Source of the DNA: Treponema sp.
GTDB taxonomy: Bacteria > Spirochaetota > Spirochaetia > Treponematales > Breznakiellaceae
Assembly: GCA_031263265.1 (NCBI GenBank)
Contig: JAISGE010000073.1
Span: forward strand, 1-8,522
Direction of reading: 5' to 3'
Length of the DNA stretch: 8,522 nt
Shown: one piece after another, positions 1 to 6,153 of the stretch
Layout: every line of letters begins with the position of its first letter
How positions within the stretch are numbered: the first letter of the stretch is position 1
Program-made: the position numbers and the translations under genes
The notes under the pieces: model-generated
What the model was told of the DNA's origin: nothing
Seen by the model: the letters and a program-made list of their open reading frames with translations, nothing else
The model's database searches: none

Positions 1-180
1 GGACTTATTATGGTTCTGATTGTTCTGGCCACCGCGTTTTTGGGAGTATGGTTGGTGAGAACCCTGGCTCCCCTTTTTCATAAAGGGAGACGGGGCCTTT
101 CCTGCTGTTCTCATCCAGAGAGACCATCAAAGAAAACATCTTGCCCCTGTTCCCAGAATAAAGGATCCCTTAGTTCCTAA
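1..180 (+). CDS. 3' end of a small membrane protein with a Cys-rich tail (possibly FeoB-associated)
   Basis: The frame is open from the first base to a TAA at 178-180, giving 59 visible residues. The first 26 or so residues form one hydrophobic, probably membrane-spanning segment (LIMVLIVLATAFLGVWLV), followed by a basic stretch (HKGRR) and a tail with four cysteines: CC at 35-36 and CPC at 48-50. A single helix plus a basic, Cys-rich tail is the layout of the small FeoB-associated Cys-rich membrane proteins, and also of the extreme C-terminus of some FeoB ferrous iron transporters. Which of the two applies cannot be decided because upstream sequence is missing. An ATG at position 10 could start a short protein, but the bases before it are not enough to show a ribosome binding site. 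The next gene is a flavodoxin, a protein often made under iron limitation, which fits an iron theme. The reading frame is fairly secure; the family name is tentative. Confidence 0.55.
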   Translation, partial: GLIMVLIVLATAFLGVWLVRTLAPLFHKGRRGLSCCSHPERPSKKTSCPCSQNKGSLSS

Positions 181-198
181 AAAATGAGGCGTTCCTGG

Positions 199-216
199 TC
201 TTCCCTATCTTCCCTA
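199..216. repeat. Tandem 9-bp direct repeat
   Basis: The word TCTTCCCTA occurs twice in immediate succession between the Cys-rich gene and the flavodoxin gene. It is exact but short and lies about 20 bases upstream of the dyad before the flavodoxin gene. It could be a chance pyrimidine-rich duplication; no function is inferred. The rest of the 181-235 stretch shows nothing recognisable. Confidence 0.3.
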
Positions 217-235
217 AATGAATAAGAAGTGCTAT

Positions 236-270
236 GTTAGTTATAGCTAATTATGTATATTCTAACTAAC
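236..270 (+). promoter_or_regulatory. Dyad-rich promoter/operator region of the flavodoxin gene
   Basis: A perfect 8-bp inverted repeat, GTTAGTTA (236-243) and TAACTAAC (263-270), is separated by 19 bases. A second, overlapping imperfect palindrome, TTAGTTATAGCTAA, lies at 237-250. The segment is far more AT-rich than its surroundings. TATATT at 256-261 inside the dyad is a possible -10 box; no convincing -35 is visible. The arrangement suits a dimeric repressor covering the promoter. TTAG/CTAA half-sites recall DtxR/IdeR/TroR-type metal regulators of iron and manganese genes, and the neighbours (possible FeoB-associated protein, flavodoxin) fit iron control. The regulator identity is inference only; no regulator gene is in the window. 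Confidence 0.45.
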
Positions 271-285
271 TAATAGGAGCTGACG

Positions 286-714
286 ATGAAAAAAATAGTC
301 ATTGTCTATTGGAGTGGATCCGGTAATACCGAGACCATGGCGAAATCAGTGGCCAAAGGGGCCAGTGAAGGAGGGGGCGAAGTGGTGCTCAAACCCGTAG
401 GAGAAGCCTCGGCTGATTTGGTAAAAGGGGCTGATGCATTAGCCTTTGGTTGCCCTGCAATGGGGGATGAGATCCTTGAAGAAAGTGAGATGGAGCCATT
501 CATCGTATCGTTAGGTTCTGGCGACGTAGGGGGCAAAGCCCTGGGACTATTCGGTTCTTACGACTGGGGTGAAGGCAAGTGGATGCAGGATTGGGTAGAA
601 CGAATGAAAGGACTTGGAGCCCAGGTTGATGGCTCGGGAATTATCACCCAACTTGAACCGTCAGAAGAAGCGCTCAATGCTTGTTATGAACTGGGGAAAC
701 GGCTAGCAGGCTAG
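286..714 (+). CDS. Short-chain flavodoxin (FMN electron carrier)
   Basis: The 142-residue product is a cytoplasmic flavodoxin, which carries low-potential electrons on FMN and commonly replaces ferredoxin when iron is scarce. The FMN phosphate-binding loop is at residues 9-15 (WSGSGNT) after a first beta strand (KKIVIVY). The flavin-contacting loops are GCPAMGDE at 55-62 and GSYDWGEGKW at 90-99, with an aromatic residue (Trp94) placed to stack on the isoalloxazine ring. Length and motifs closely match the short-chain Megasphaera/Clostridium type and lack the extra loop of long-chain flavodoxins. The ATG start is supported by AGGAG at 275-279, six bases upstream. It lies 105 bases downstream of the Cys-rich gene and probably has its own promoter in the AT-rich dyad. 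Its stop is followed 14 bases later by a strong hairpin, so it ends its transcription unit. Family assignment is secure; the redox partner and iron regulation are inferred. Confidence 0.93.
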   Translation: MKKIVIVYWSGSGNTETMAKSVAKGASEGGGEVVLKPVGEASADLVKGADALAFGCPAMGDEILEESEMEPFIVSLGSGDVGGKALGLFGSYDWGEGKWMQDWVERMKGLGAQVDGSGIITQLEPSEEALNACYELGKRLAG

Positions 715-728
715 GAGTTTGGGGGGAA

Positions 729-803
729 GCGTAATTGCCGAGGAGTCTGTGGGGCTTTGCCTGTCTGTTGCAACAGGCCACAGGCTCCTTGAGGCAATTA
801 CGC
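729..803. terminator. Long hairpin between converging genes, probable bidirectional terminator
   Basis: A 75-base inverted repeat fills most of the gap between the flavodoxin stop (714) and the enzyme I stop (809). The outer arms GCGTAATTGCC (729-739) and GGCAATTACGC (793-803) pair perfectly over 11 bp. Inside, GGAG (742-745) pairs with CTCC (785-788) and CTGTGG (747-752) pairs with CCACAG (778-783). The tip holds a further perfect palindrome, CTGTTGCAACAG (765-776). On the plus strand the stem is followed by CTTGTTTATA, a moderate U tract suited to ending flavodoxin transcription. On the minus strand it is followed by TTCCCCCC, a weaker tail. It is longer than a typical intrinsic terminator, so it might instead be a repeat element or a structured RNA. 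Confidence 0.7.
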
Positions 804-808
804 CTTGT

Positions 809-2428
809 TTATATCGCTGCTATCCGGCGGCGTAAACTCAGTATATATGAAGGCTCTACTGAAAGCTCGTCCATACCCATAGCAACAAAGGTTTGAGTAA
901 GTGCGGGGTCCGCACCAAGCATACCACAGATACCAACCCAAATACCCGCTTTGTGGGCATTTTCCACGGTCATGCGGATCAAGCGTACAATCGCTTCATG
1001 ATGGGTATCGCAGAATTCCCGGATGGATTCGTTCTGCCGGTCAACTGCCAAAGTATATTGGGTCAGGTCATTGGTACCGATACTGAAAAAATCCGATTCT
1101 TGGGCAAGCAGATCACTGATAACCGCCGAAGCAGGGGTTTCGATCATGATGCCAATGGGGGTTTCAGGATTAAAGGGAATCTTTTCCGCAGTAAGCTCAT
1201 CCCGTACCTGGCCGGCGATGTGTTTTGCCCGGCGCAATTCCGCGAGATCGCTTATCATGGGGAACATGATTGCGGTGTTTCCATAGGCTGAGGCCCGGTA
1301 AATCGCCCTAAGCTGGGTGGCAAACAACTGAGGACGGGTAAGGCAAATCCGTATGGCCCGCATCCCCAAGGCAGGGTTTTCCTCGGTGGGGAGGTGGAAA
1401 TAATCGACTTGTTTATCCGCGCCAATATCCAGGGTACGGATAATAACCTGCTTACCCTTCATATCCTCCACTACTTTACGGTAGCTTTCGTATTGAATGT
1501 CTTCGCTGGGATAGTCTTCCCGGCCCAGATAGAGAAACTCGCTCCGAAACAGGCCGATTCCTTCTGCATCACTGGCAAGTACCGCCTCCACATCGGTTAC
1601 CGAACCGATGTTGGCGAAGAGCTTGATTCGCTGCCCGCTTTTGGTGATGGTAGGTTTTCCCCGGTATTGCTCAAGTTCCTGCTGTTCTTGTAGTATCTGT
1701 TCCCGCTTTTTCTCAAGGCCCTCAAGGATATCTGGATCCGGCTCCACGTATAAAACGCCGGCTTCACCGTCAAGCGCTACCTGCTTACCCCCCAGGCCAG
1801 GAGCCAAAGATACCCCAAGCCCAATGATCGCGGGAATCCCCATAGTCCGGGCAAAGATCGCGGTATGAGAATTCGCCGCGCCTTGCTGGGCAACTAACGC
1901 CAGGACTTTGGTACGGTCAAATTGGGCGGTTTCACTGGGGCTAAAATCATTGGATGCCAGAATAACCGGATCGTCTTCTGCGGTAATAGTTTGCTGAGTG
2001 CCTGCAAGGACCGCGATAATCCGCTTAGACACATCATCCACATCAGCAGCCCGCTCCCGCATATACCCATCATCCATTTCTGCAAAATCCTGGGCCAGCC
2101 GTTTTCCACATTCGTGCACCGCGTATTCTGCACAAACCCGCTGGGTTTCTATCATCTTGAGTATGGGATCCAAGTAATCAGAATCATCCAGCATCATCCT
2201 ATGAATTTCAAAGAGCAGGGCGTTTTCTTTGCCGATTTTTTCCGTCATGGTGTTTGCCAGCTCATCCAACTGCTCTGAAGCGGTATACTTGGCAGCGTAA
2301 AAGCGCTGGATTTCACCGGCAGTATCGCTTATGGCTTTCTTCTCCACCACAAAGGAAGCGCGCTCAAAAAATACCAAGCGCCCGACCGCAATTCCATTGC
2401 TTACCCCTTTTCCTGTTAAGGTAATCAT
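809..2428 (-). CDS. ptsI: PTS enzyme I (phosphoenolpyruvate-protein phosphotransferase)
   Basis: The 539-residue cytoplasmic enzyme autophosphorylates from PEP and passes the phosphate to HPr, the first step of sugar PTS transport. The N-terminal HPr-binding domain begins ITLTGKGVSNGIAVG. The phosphorylated histidine is His188 in GAANSHTAIFAR, within the swivelling phosphohistidine domain. The C-terminal PEP-binding barrel carries GIGLFRSEFLY, the signature FFSIGTNDLTQYTLAVDR, and the active-site cysteine Cys501 in GICGML. All key residues are present and the length is slightly below the usual 570 or so. The ATG start has GGGAG (2436-2440) as its binding site, and ptsH ends 12 bases upstream, so the two are co-transcribed. 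It is the last gene of the run; its stop is five bases from the long hairpin. Having enzyme I inside a sugar-specific operon suggests a dedicated phosphoryl donor, although it may also serve other PTS permeases in the cell. Confidence 0.97.
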   Translation of the reverse strand: MITLTGKGVSNGIAVGRLVFFERASFVVEKKAISDTAGEIQRFYAAKYTASEQLDELANTMTEKIGKENALLFEIHRMMLDDSDYLDPILKMIETQRVCAEYAVHECGKRLAQDFAEMDDGYMRERAADVDDVSKRIIAVLAGTQQTITAEDDPVILASNDFSPSETAQFDRTKVLALVAQQGAANSHTAIFARTMGIPAIIGLGVSLAPGLGGKQVALDGEAGVLYVEPDPDILEGLEKKREQILQEQQELEQYRGKPTITKSGQRIKLFANIGSVTDVEAVLASDAEGIGLFRSEFLYLGREDYPSEDIQYESYRKVVEDMKGKQVIIRTLDIGADKQVDYFHLPTEENPALGMRAIRICLTRPQLFATQLRAIYRASAYGNTAIMFPMISDLAELRRAKHIAGQVRDELTAEKIPFNPETPIGIMIETPASAVISDLLAQESDFFSIGTNDLTQYTLAVDRQNESIREFCDTHHEAIVRLIRMTVENAHKAGIWVGICGMLGADPALTQTFVAMGMDELSVEPSYILSLRRRIAAI

Positions 2429-2440
2429 CCTACGTCTCCC

Positions 2441-2698
2441 TTACAGATTGGCAGAGAGAAAGGCTTTCACCGATTCGATAGCTGCATCTTCGTCCAGGCC
2501 TTCGGCTTTCACCACAATGGTCTCCCCCTGTTTTACCCGCATTTTCATCAAGGCGAGGAGTTTCTTTCCGTCGCAGCTATCATCTCCACGGGAGATGGTC
2601 GTGGTGCTGGAAAACTTCGCCATGTCTTTTATCAACAAGCCTGCAGGCCGCGCGTGAATACCGACCGGGTCGGTAATCGTATAAGCAAATTCTTTCAT
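2441..2698 (-). CDS. ptsH: HPr phosphocarrier protein, with Lys at the Ser46 position
   Basis: The 85-residue cytoplasmic protein carries phosphate from enzyme I to the IIA domains. His15 lies in the canonical GIHARPAG motif. Aligned from residue 13 without gaps to the well-known Bacillus HPr, the regulatory segment reads GKKLLALMKMRV, so the position of Ser46 (target of HPr kinase in many bacteria) is Lys46 and position 52 is also Lys. This HPr therefore cannot be phosphorylated at residue 46 and should not take part in the usual P-Ser-HPr control, although transport through His15 should be intact. The ATG has a good AAGGAG (2705-2710) six bases upstream. It lies 75 bases after the glucosidase stop, with a terminator-like inverted repeat in that gap, and 12 bases before ptsI. 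Family assignment is secure; the regulatory consequence is inferred from the residue change. Confidence 0.96.
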   Translation of the reverse strand: MKEFAYTITDPVGIHARPAGLLIKDMAKFSSTTTISRGDDSCDGKKLLALMKMRVKQGETIVVKAEGLDEDAAIESVKAFLSANL

Positions 2699-2704
2699 AC
2701 TGTA

Positions 2705-2710
2705 CTCCTT
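2705..2710 (-). promoter_or_regulatory. Ribosome binding site of ptsH
   Basis: AAGGAG on the minus strand lies six bases before the ATG at 2698. It lies beyond the terminator-like repeat at 2726-2764, so transcripts starting or processed after that repeat would still translate ptsH. I found no convincing -35/-10 pair in the 2699-2773 gap. Confidence 0.7.
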
Positions 2711-2725
2711 GTATGCTTCTTAACC

Positions 2726-2764
2726 AAAAACTTGTTAGACAACTCGGTTGCGTGTCGAACAAGT
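2726..2764 (-). terminator. Terminator- or attenuator-like inverted repeat between bglA and ptsH
   Basis: Read on the minus strand, ACTTGTTCGACA (2764-2753) pairs with TGTCTAACAAGT (2741-2730) at 11 of 12 positions, with an 11-base loop between them. The stem is followed directly by four more T residues (2729-2726), then GG. A stem plus U tract is the form of an intrinsic terminator, but the AU-rich stem and short tract suggest a leaky one. It begins 10 bases after the glucosidase stop. If active it would lower ptsH-ptsI expression relative to the sugar genes, or be a regulated attenuator. It shares the 11-base word TGTCGAACAAG with 6971-6981, so it may instead be a copy of a dispersed palindromic repeat. 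Confidence 0.5.
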
Positions 2765-2773
2765 CTTGCACTG

Positions 2774-4204
2774 TTACAATGTTTCGCCGTTGCTCTCAAT
2801 GACTGATTTATACCAATAGAATGATTTCTTGCGCGACCGCGCCAAACTGCCCTTGCCATTGTCGTCCTTATCAACATAGATAAAGCCGTACCGTTTTGAC
2901 ATTTCTCCGGTAGAAGCACTGATGATGTCGATGCAGCCCCAGGTGGTGTACCCCCACAGTTCAACCCCGTCTTCCTCAATAGCTTGCTTCATCGCCTTAA
3001 TATGTTCCCGCAAATAGCTGATACGGTAGTCGTCGTTGATGCTGCCGTCCGCAGCAGGGACATCTTTAGCACCCAAGCCGTTTTCTACAATGAACAGGGG
3101 CTTTTGGTAACGGTCGTACAGGAAGTTAAGCGCAATGCGAAGACCCATAGGATCTATCTGCCAGCCCCATTCAGAAGAGGCAAGGTGGGGGTTCTTGATA
3201 CCCCCGAAGATGTTCCCCGTGCCTTTGTCGCCAGCAAGCGCAGGATCAGTAGAAACCGCGCTCGACGAATAATAACTAAAGGACACGAAATCAACCGTGT
3301 TTTCCGCAAAGAGCTTTTCATCCTCAGGCCGTATATCAATGGTGATCTTGTCCCTGGCAAATGCCTTTTTGATGAAAGCCGGATACGCGCCCCGAACCTG
3401 TACATCGGTAAGATAGTAGTTGTTTCGCTCAAGACGCATCTTCTCCCAGGTGTCTTCCGGTCTGCACGAATAGGGATACGCGGTCATCGACGCAACCATA
3501 GAGCCGATCTTCGCCTCGGGAAGCATCCTATGACAAGCCTTGACCGCCAGCGCGCTTCCCACCAGCATGTTGTGGGCTGCCTGGGAAGCAAGCTGTTTCT
3601 GCTGGGCCGGGTCATCCACCACTACCCCTGCCCCCATGAAGGGCATGTGCAGGGTCATGTTGATCTCGTTGAAGGTGAGCCAATACCGCACCTTGTCCTT
3701 GTAACGGGTAAACAGCGTTTTTGCGTAAGTTTCAAACAGGGGAATAAGCTCCCGGCTTGCCCAGCCGTTGTACTTCGTGGTAAGGGCGATGGGCATCTCC
3801 CAATGGGAGAGGGTAACCAGGGGTTCTATCCCGTATTGCTTGCACTGGTCAAAAAGCCGGTCATAGAACGCAAGCCCTGCCTCGTTTGGCGCACCAGTAC
3901 CGTTCGGGAAAATCCGCGCCCAAGAAATCGACGTACGGAATACCTTAAATCCCATTTCCGCAAAGAGCGCAATGTCCTCTTGGTAGTGGTGATAGAAATC
4001 TACCGCGGTCCGTTCCGGAAAGTAGCCCTCCCCCGCCTCAATGTTTTTTCTGATGGCTTTGGGGTCGAGTATTTCAGCAATGCGGCCCTTGCCGCCATGA
4101 ATCACATCGCAGGTAGCAGGACTTTTCCCGTCTTCTAGGTATGCCCCTTCTGCCTGATGAGCGGCAATGGCGCCGCCCCACAAAAAATTGTTTGGAAATC
4201 CCAT
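2774..4204 (-). CDS. bglA: Glycoside hydrolase family 1, 6-phospho-beta-glucosidase
   Basis: The 476-residue cytoplasmic enzyme hydrolyses phosphorylated beta-glucosides such as cellobiose-6-phosphate delivered by the PTS, giving glucose 6-phosphate and a free sugar or aglycone. The GH1 N-terminal signature NFLWGGAIAAHQAEG is at residues 6-20. The acid/base catalyst is Glu180 in LTFNEIN and the nucleophile is Glu374 in FIVENGLG. The C-terminal segment SASTGEMSKRYGFIYVD (429-445) supplies the Ser429, Lys437 and Tyr439 pattern typical of members that bind the 6-phosphate, which separates this enzyme from plain beta-glucosidases. Length is normal for the family. The ATG has AAGGAG (4212-4217), seven bases upstream and inside the end of the preceding permease gene. 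The permease TGA is only one base before this ATG, so translation is probably coupled. The exact disaccharide (cellobiose, gentiobiose, aryl-glucoside) cannot be told from sequence alone. Confidence 0.95.
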   Translation of the reverse strand: MGFPNNFLWGGAIAAHQAEGAYLEDGKSPATCDVIHGGKGRIAEILDPKAIRKNIEAGEGYFPERTAVDFYHHYQEDIALFAEMGFKVFRTSISWARIFPNGTGAPNEAGLAFYDRLFDQCKQYGIEPLVTLSHWEMPIALTTKYNGWASRELIPLFETYAKTLFTRYKDKVRYWLTFNEINMTLHMPFMGAGVVVDDPAQQKQLASQAAHNMLVGSALAVKACHRMLPEAKIGSMVASMTAYPYSCRPEDTWEKMRLERNNYYLTDVQVRGAYPAFIKKAFARDKITIDIRPEDEKLFAENTVDFVSFSYYSSSAVSTDPALAGDKGTGNIFGGIKNPHLASSEWGWQIDPMGLRIALNFLYDRYQKPLFIVENGLGAKDVPAADGSINDDYRISYLREHIKAMKQAIEEDGVELWGYTTWGCIDIISASTGEMSKRYGFIYVDKDDNGKGSLARSRKKSFYWYKSVIESNGETL

Positions 4205-4205
4205 G

Positions 4206-6098
4206 TCAAAACTCCTTCTCTCTTTTCAGTGTTATAAGCGAATCTCCTGTGGAAATTCGTTCACTTTTCGTAACGATGATGTCTTTGAATTCATCGCTGT
4301 TCGCAATAACGATAGGCGTTACGGTATCAAGACCTGCATCTTTAATTGCCTGAATATCAAATTCAATCAGTACTTCCCCGGTCTTTACCCGCTGTCCTTC
4401 CCTTACTTTAGGGATAAACGGCTTCCCATTAAGTCCAACCGTGTCCATACCGATATGTATCAAAATTTCAGCGCCATTATCGGCAATGAGATTGATGGCA
4501 TGTTTTGCATCGGTAATACTGTCTACGGTTCCTTCAACCGGAGAGGTCAACATGCCCTTATCAGGCAGAATCGCAATACCTTTACCTAAAGCCCCCGAGG
4601 AAAAGGCTTCGTCTTTTACCTTTTCCAGCGGAACAAGCACTCCTGAAAGCGGACTCGCCAGGGAGCCGCTTTTTACCCCCGCACTTGCTTTTTCCGCATC
4701 CACGTTTGCCGCGGACCTTCCGGTTTCCTCTTTTGGATCCTCAAAACCAAAGATAAGGGTCAACACAAACGCGAGTGTCGCGGAAATAACGCAGGTAATC
4801 ACCGCAAAAACAAAATTGGTAAGCGGTTCCCCAAGATAGGCAGGCAGCGTCAAAAGTCCGGGGGATCCGCTCATGTAACGGCGTACCCCTAAAATGCCCG
4901 CAAACAGGGCAGAGACGCCGCCAGAAATCAGCACCGCATAAAGCGGCCGTTTCAGCCTGAGGGTAACACCGTACATAGCCGGTTCGGTAATGCCGCAGAG
5001 CGCGGTAACCCCGGCGGACGAGGCGAGTTGTTTCAGGTTTGCGTTTTTTGTTCTAAACGCAACCGCCAGGGCCGCGCCGCCTTGGGCAATGTTCGAGCCG
5101 AGCATCCCGGGGCCTACCAGCGTATCAAAGCCCAGGCTTGCGATATTCATCGCGCCGATAGGAACCAGCGCATAATGCATACCGCCCATAACCAGCAGGG
5201 GAGTAAGCGCGCCGATAATCATGGGGGTAAGCCAGCCAACCCGTGCATTGAGGAAGGTAACACCGTCGGCAATACCAACGCCAATAAAGTTACCCAACGG
5301 CCCGATAAGGGTTAGCATAACCGGCGCGGTTATCAGCAGGGTAATAAGGGGTACCGTAAAAAATTTGACAATCTTGGGTGAAATTTTCTCGGCAAAGCGC
5401 TGGACATACGACATGCCCCACACACTTAAAATGATCGGTACCACCGAAGATCCGTAATTGATAAGCGAAACCGGTATGCCGATAAACGTGAGCGGATCAC
5501 CGCCCGATCGTGCCGCGGAAACCATCGCGGCAAAGGACGGATGCAGCAGGACGCCACCCAAGGTCATGGCCAGGTATGGATTTGCCTTAAACTTTTGCGC
5601 GGAGGAATAGGCAAGCATAATCGGCATAAAGTAAAAGGCCGCATCCGCGATGAAATTCAGAATTGCATAAATTTGTGATGTATTACTAATTGCTTTAAAG
5701 GTAACAAGAAGCGCCATAACCGCTTTAATCATACCGGCGCCGGACAGGGCAGGAAGAAACGGCGTAAAGATACCTGAAACCGTATCAAACACCGTGTTGA
5801 CGATTCCTTTTTTCGCGCCGCCCTCTGCCCCCGTATTACCCTCACCAGAAAAATTGCCGAGCGCCGCAATTTCACGGTACACGTTTGGCACATCGTTACC
5901 AATAACGACCTGATACTGTCCGCCTTGCGCCACAACACCGATAACCCCCTGGGTATTTTTAAGCGCGGCTGTGTCTGCCTTCTTCTCATCCTTCAGATTG
6001 AATCTCAGCCGGGTCGCGCAATGGGTCAGCATCGATACATTTTCTTTTCCTCCAACTTTTTCCAGTATAGCGATTCCCAGTTTTTTATAATCAGCCAT
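4206..6098 (-). CDS. bglF: PTS beta-glucoside-type permease, IIBCA fusion
   Basis: The 630-residue inner-membrane permease imports and phosphorylates a beta-glucoside. Domain order is IIB (about 1-80), IIC (about 100-450, multiple membrane helices) and IIA (about 485-615), joined by a linker rich in Ala, Ser and charged residues. The IIB phosphocysteine is Cys27 in MLTHCATRLRF. IIC has the conserved GITEP at 369-373. IIA has the paired histidines His533 (DAKHAI) and the phosphorylated His548 (LIHIGMDTV), spaced 15 apart as in glucose-type IIA domains. The IIB sequence closely resembles E. coli BglF. I place the start at 6098 because it gives the standard IIB N-terminus MADYKKLG and follows a perfect GGAGGTGA; the frame remains open 27 codons further upstream, but that stretch runs through a hairpin. 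It lies 55 bases after the phosphatase and one base before bglA. Substrate is inferred from family and neighbour. Confidence 0.95.
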   Translation of the reverse strand: MADYKKLGIAILEKVGGKENVSMLTHCATRLRFNLKDEKKADTAALKNTQGVIGVVAQGGQYQVVIGNDVPNVYREIAALGNFSGEGNTGAEGGAKKGIVNTVFDTVSGIFTPFLPALSGAGMIKAVMALLVTFKAISNTSQIYAILNFIADAAFYFMPIMLAYSSAQKFKANPYLAMTLGGVLLHPSFAAMVSAARSGGDPLTFIGIPVSLINYGSSVVPIILSVWGMSYVQRFAEKISPKIVKFFTVPLITLLITAPVMLTLIGPLGNFIGVGIADGVTFLNARVGWLTPMIIGALTPLLVMGGMHYALVPIGAMNIASLGFDTLVGPGMLGSNIAQGGAALAVAFRTKNANLKQLASSAGVTALCGITEPAMYGVTLRLKRPLYAVLISGGVSALFAGILGVRRYMSGSPGLLTLPAYLGEPLTNFVFAVITCVISATLAFVLTLIFGFEDPKEETGRSAANVDAEKASAGVKSGSLASPLSGVLVPLEKVKDEAFSSGALGKGIAILPDKGMLTSPVEGTVDSITDAKHAINLIADNGAEILIHIGMDTVGLNGKPFIPKVREGQRVKTGEVLIEFDIQAIKDAGLDTVTPIVIANSDEFKDIIVTKSERISTGDSLITLKREKEF

Positions 6099-6102
6099 AA
6101 TT

Positions 6103-6110
6103 TCACCTCC
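6103..6110 (-). promoter_or_regulatory. Ribosome binding site deciding the IIBCA start
   Basis: GGAGGTGA on the minus strand is a full Shine-Dalgarno match lying four bases before the ATG at 6098. It fixes the permease start there rather than at the in-frame ATG at 6179, which lies inside the end of the phosphatase gene. Four bases separate it from the hairpin at 6115-6144. Confidence 0.85.
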
Positions 6111-6114
6111 TAAG

Positions 6115-6144
6115 GCGGTTTCAAAACCGAAGTTTTGAAACCGC
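6115..6144 (-). ncRNA. Intercistronic mRNA hairpin with cUUCGg loop
   Basis: GCGGTTTCAAAAC and GTTTTGAAACCGC pair perfectly over 13 bp around a four-base loop. On the transcribed strand the loop is TTCG closed by C and G, the unusually stable cUUCGg tetraloop. No U tract follows (the next bases are CTTAGGAGG), so it is not a standard terminator. It lies in the 55-base gap between the phosphatase stop and the permease ribosome binding site. Such hairpins commonly protect the 3' end of an upstream message or the 5' end of a processed downstream one, so it may set different levels of the phosphatase and permease. It does not resemble the asymmetric RAT antiterminator sites of LicT/BglG systems. 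Confidence 0.7.
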
Positions 6145-6153
6145 TTCACGTAT

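Noticed and set aside
893..1291. Plus-strand open frames opposite enzyme I
   Set aside because: They have no recognisable motifs or ribosome binding sites, and the minus strand carries a complete, conserved enzyme I.
2699..2773. A sigma70-type promoter for ptsH
   Set aside because: The best -35-like (TTGTCT) and -10-like (CATACA) boxes are 21 bases apart and weak, so I do not claim a promoter.
2984..4138. A 384-codon open frame on the plus strand opposite the glucosidase gene
   Set aside because: It has no Shine-Dalgarno sequence before its ATG, its product has no recognisable motif, and the opposite strand encodes a full GH1 enzyme with all catalytic residues. It is a shadow frame.
6115..6144. 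Intrinsic terminator or LicT/BglG-type RAT antiterminator site before the IIBCA permease
   Set aside because: There is no U tract after the stem, and the fully symmetric stem lacks the internal loops and asymmetric residues of RAT sites. No overlapping terminator is present either.
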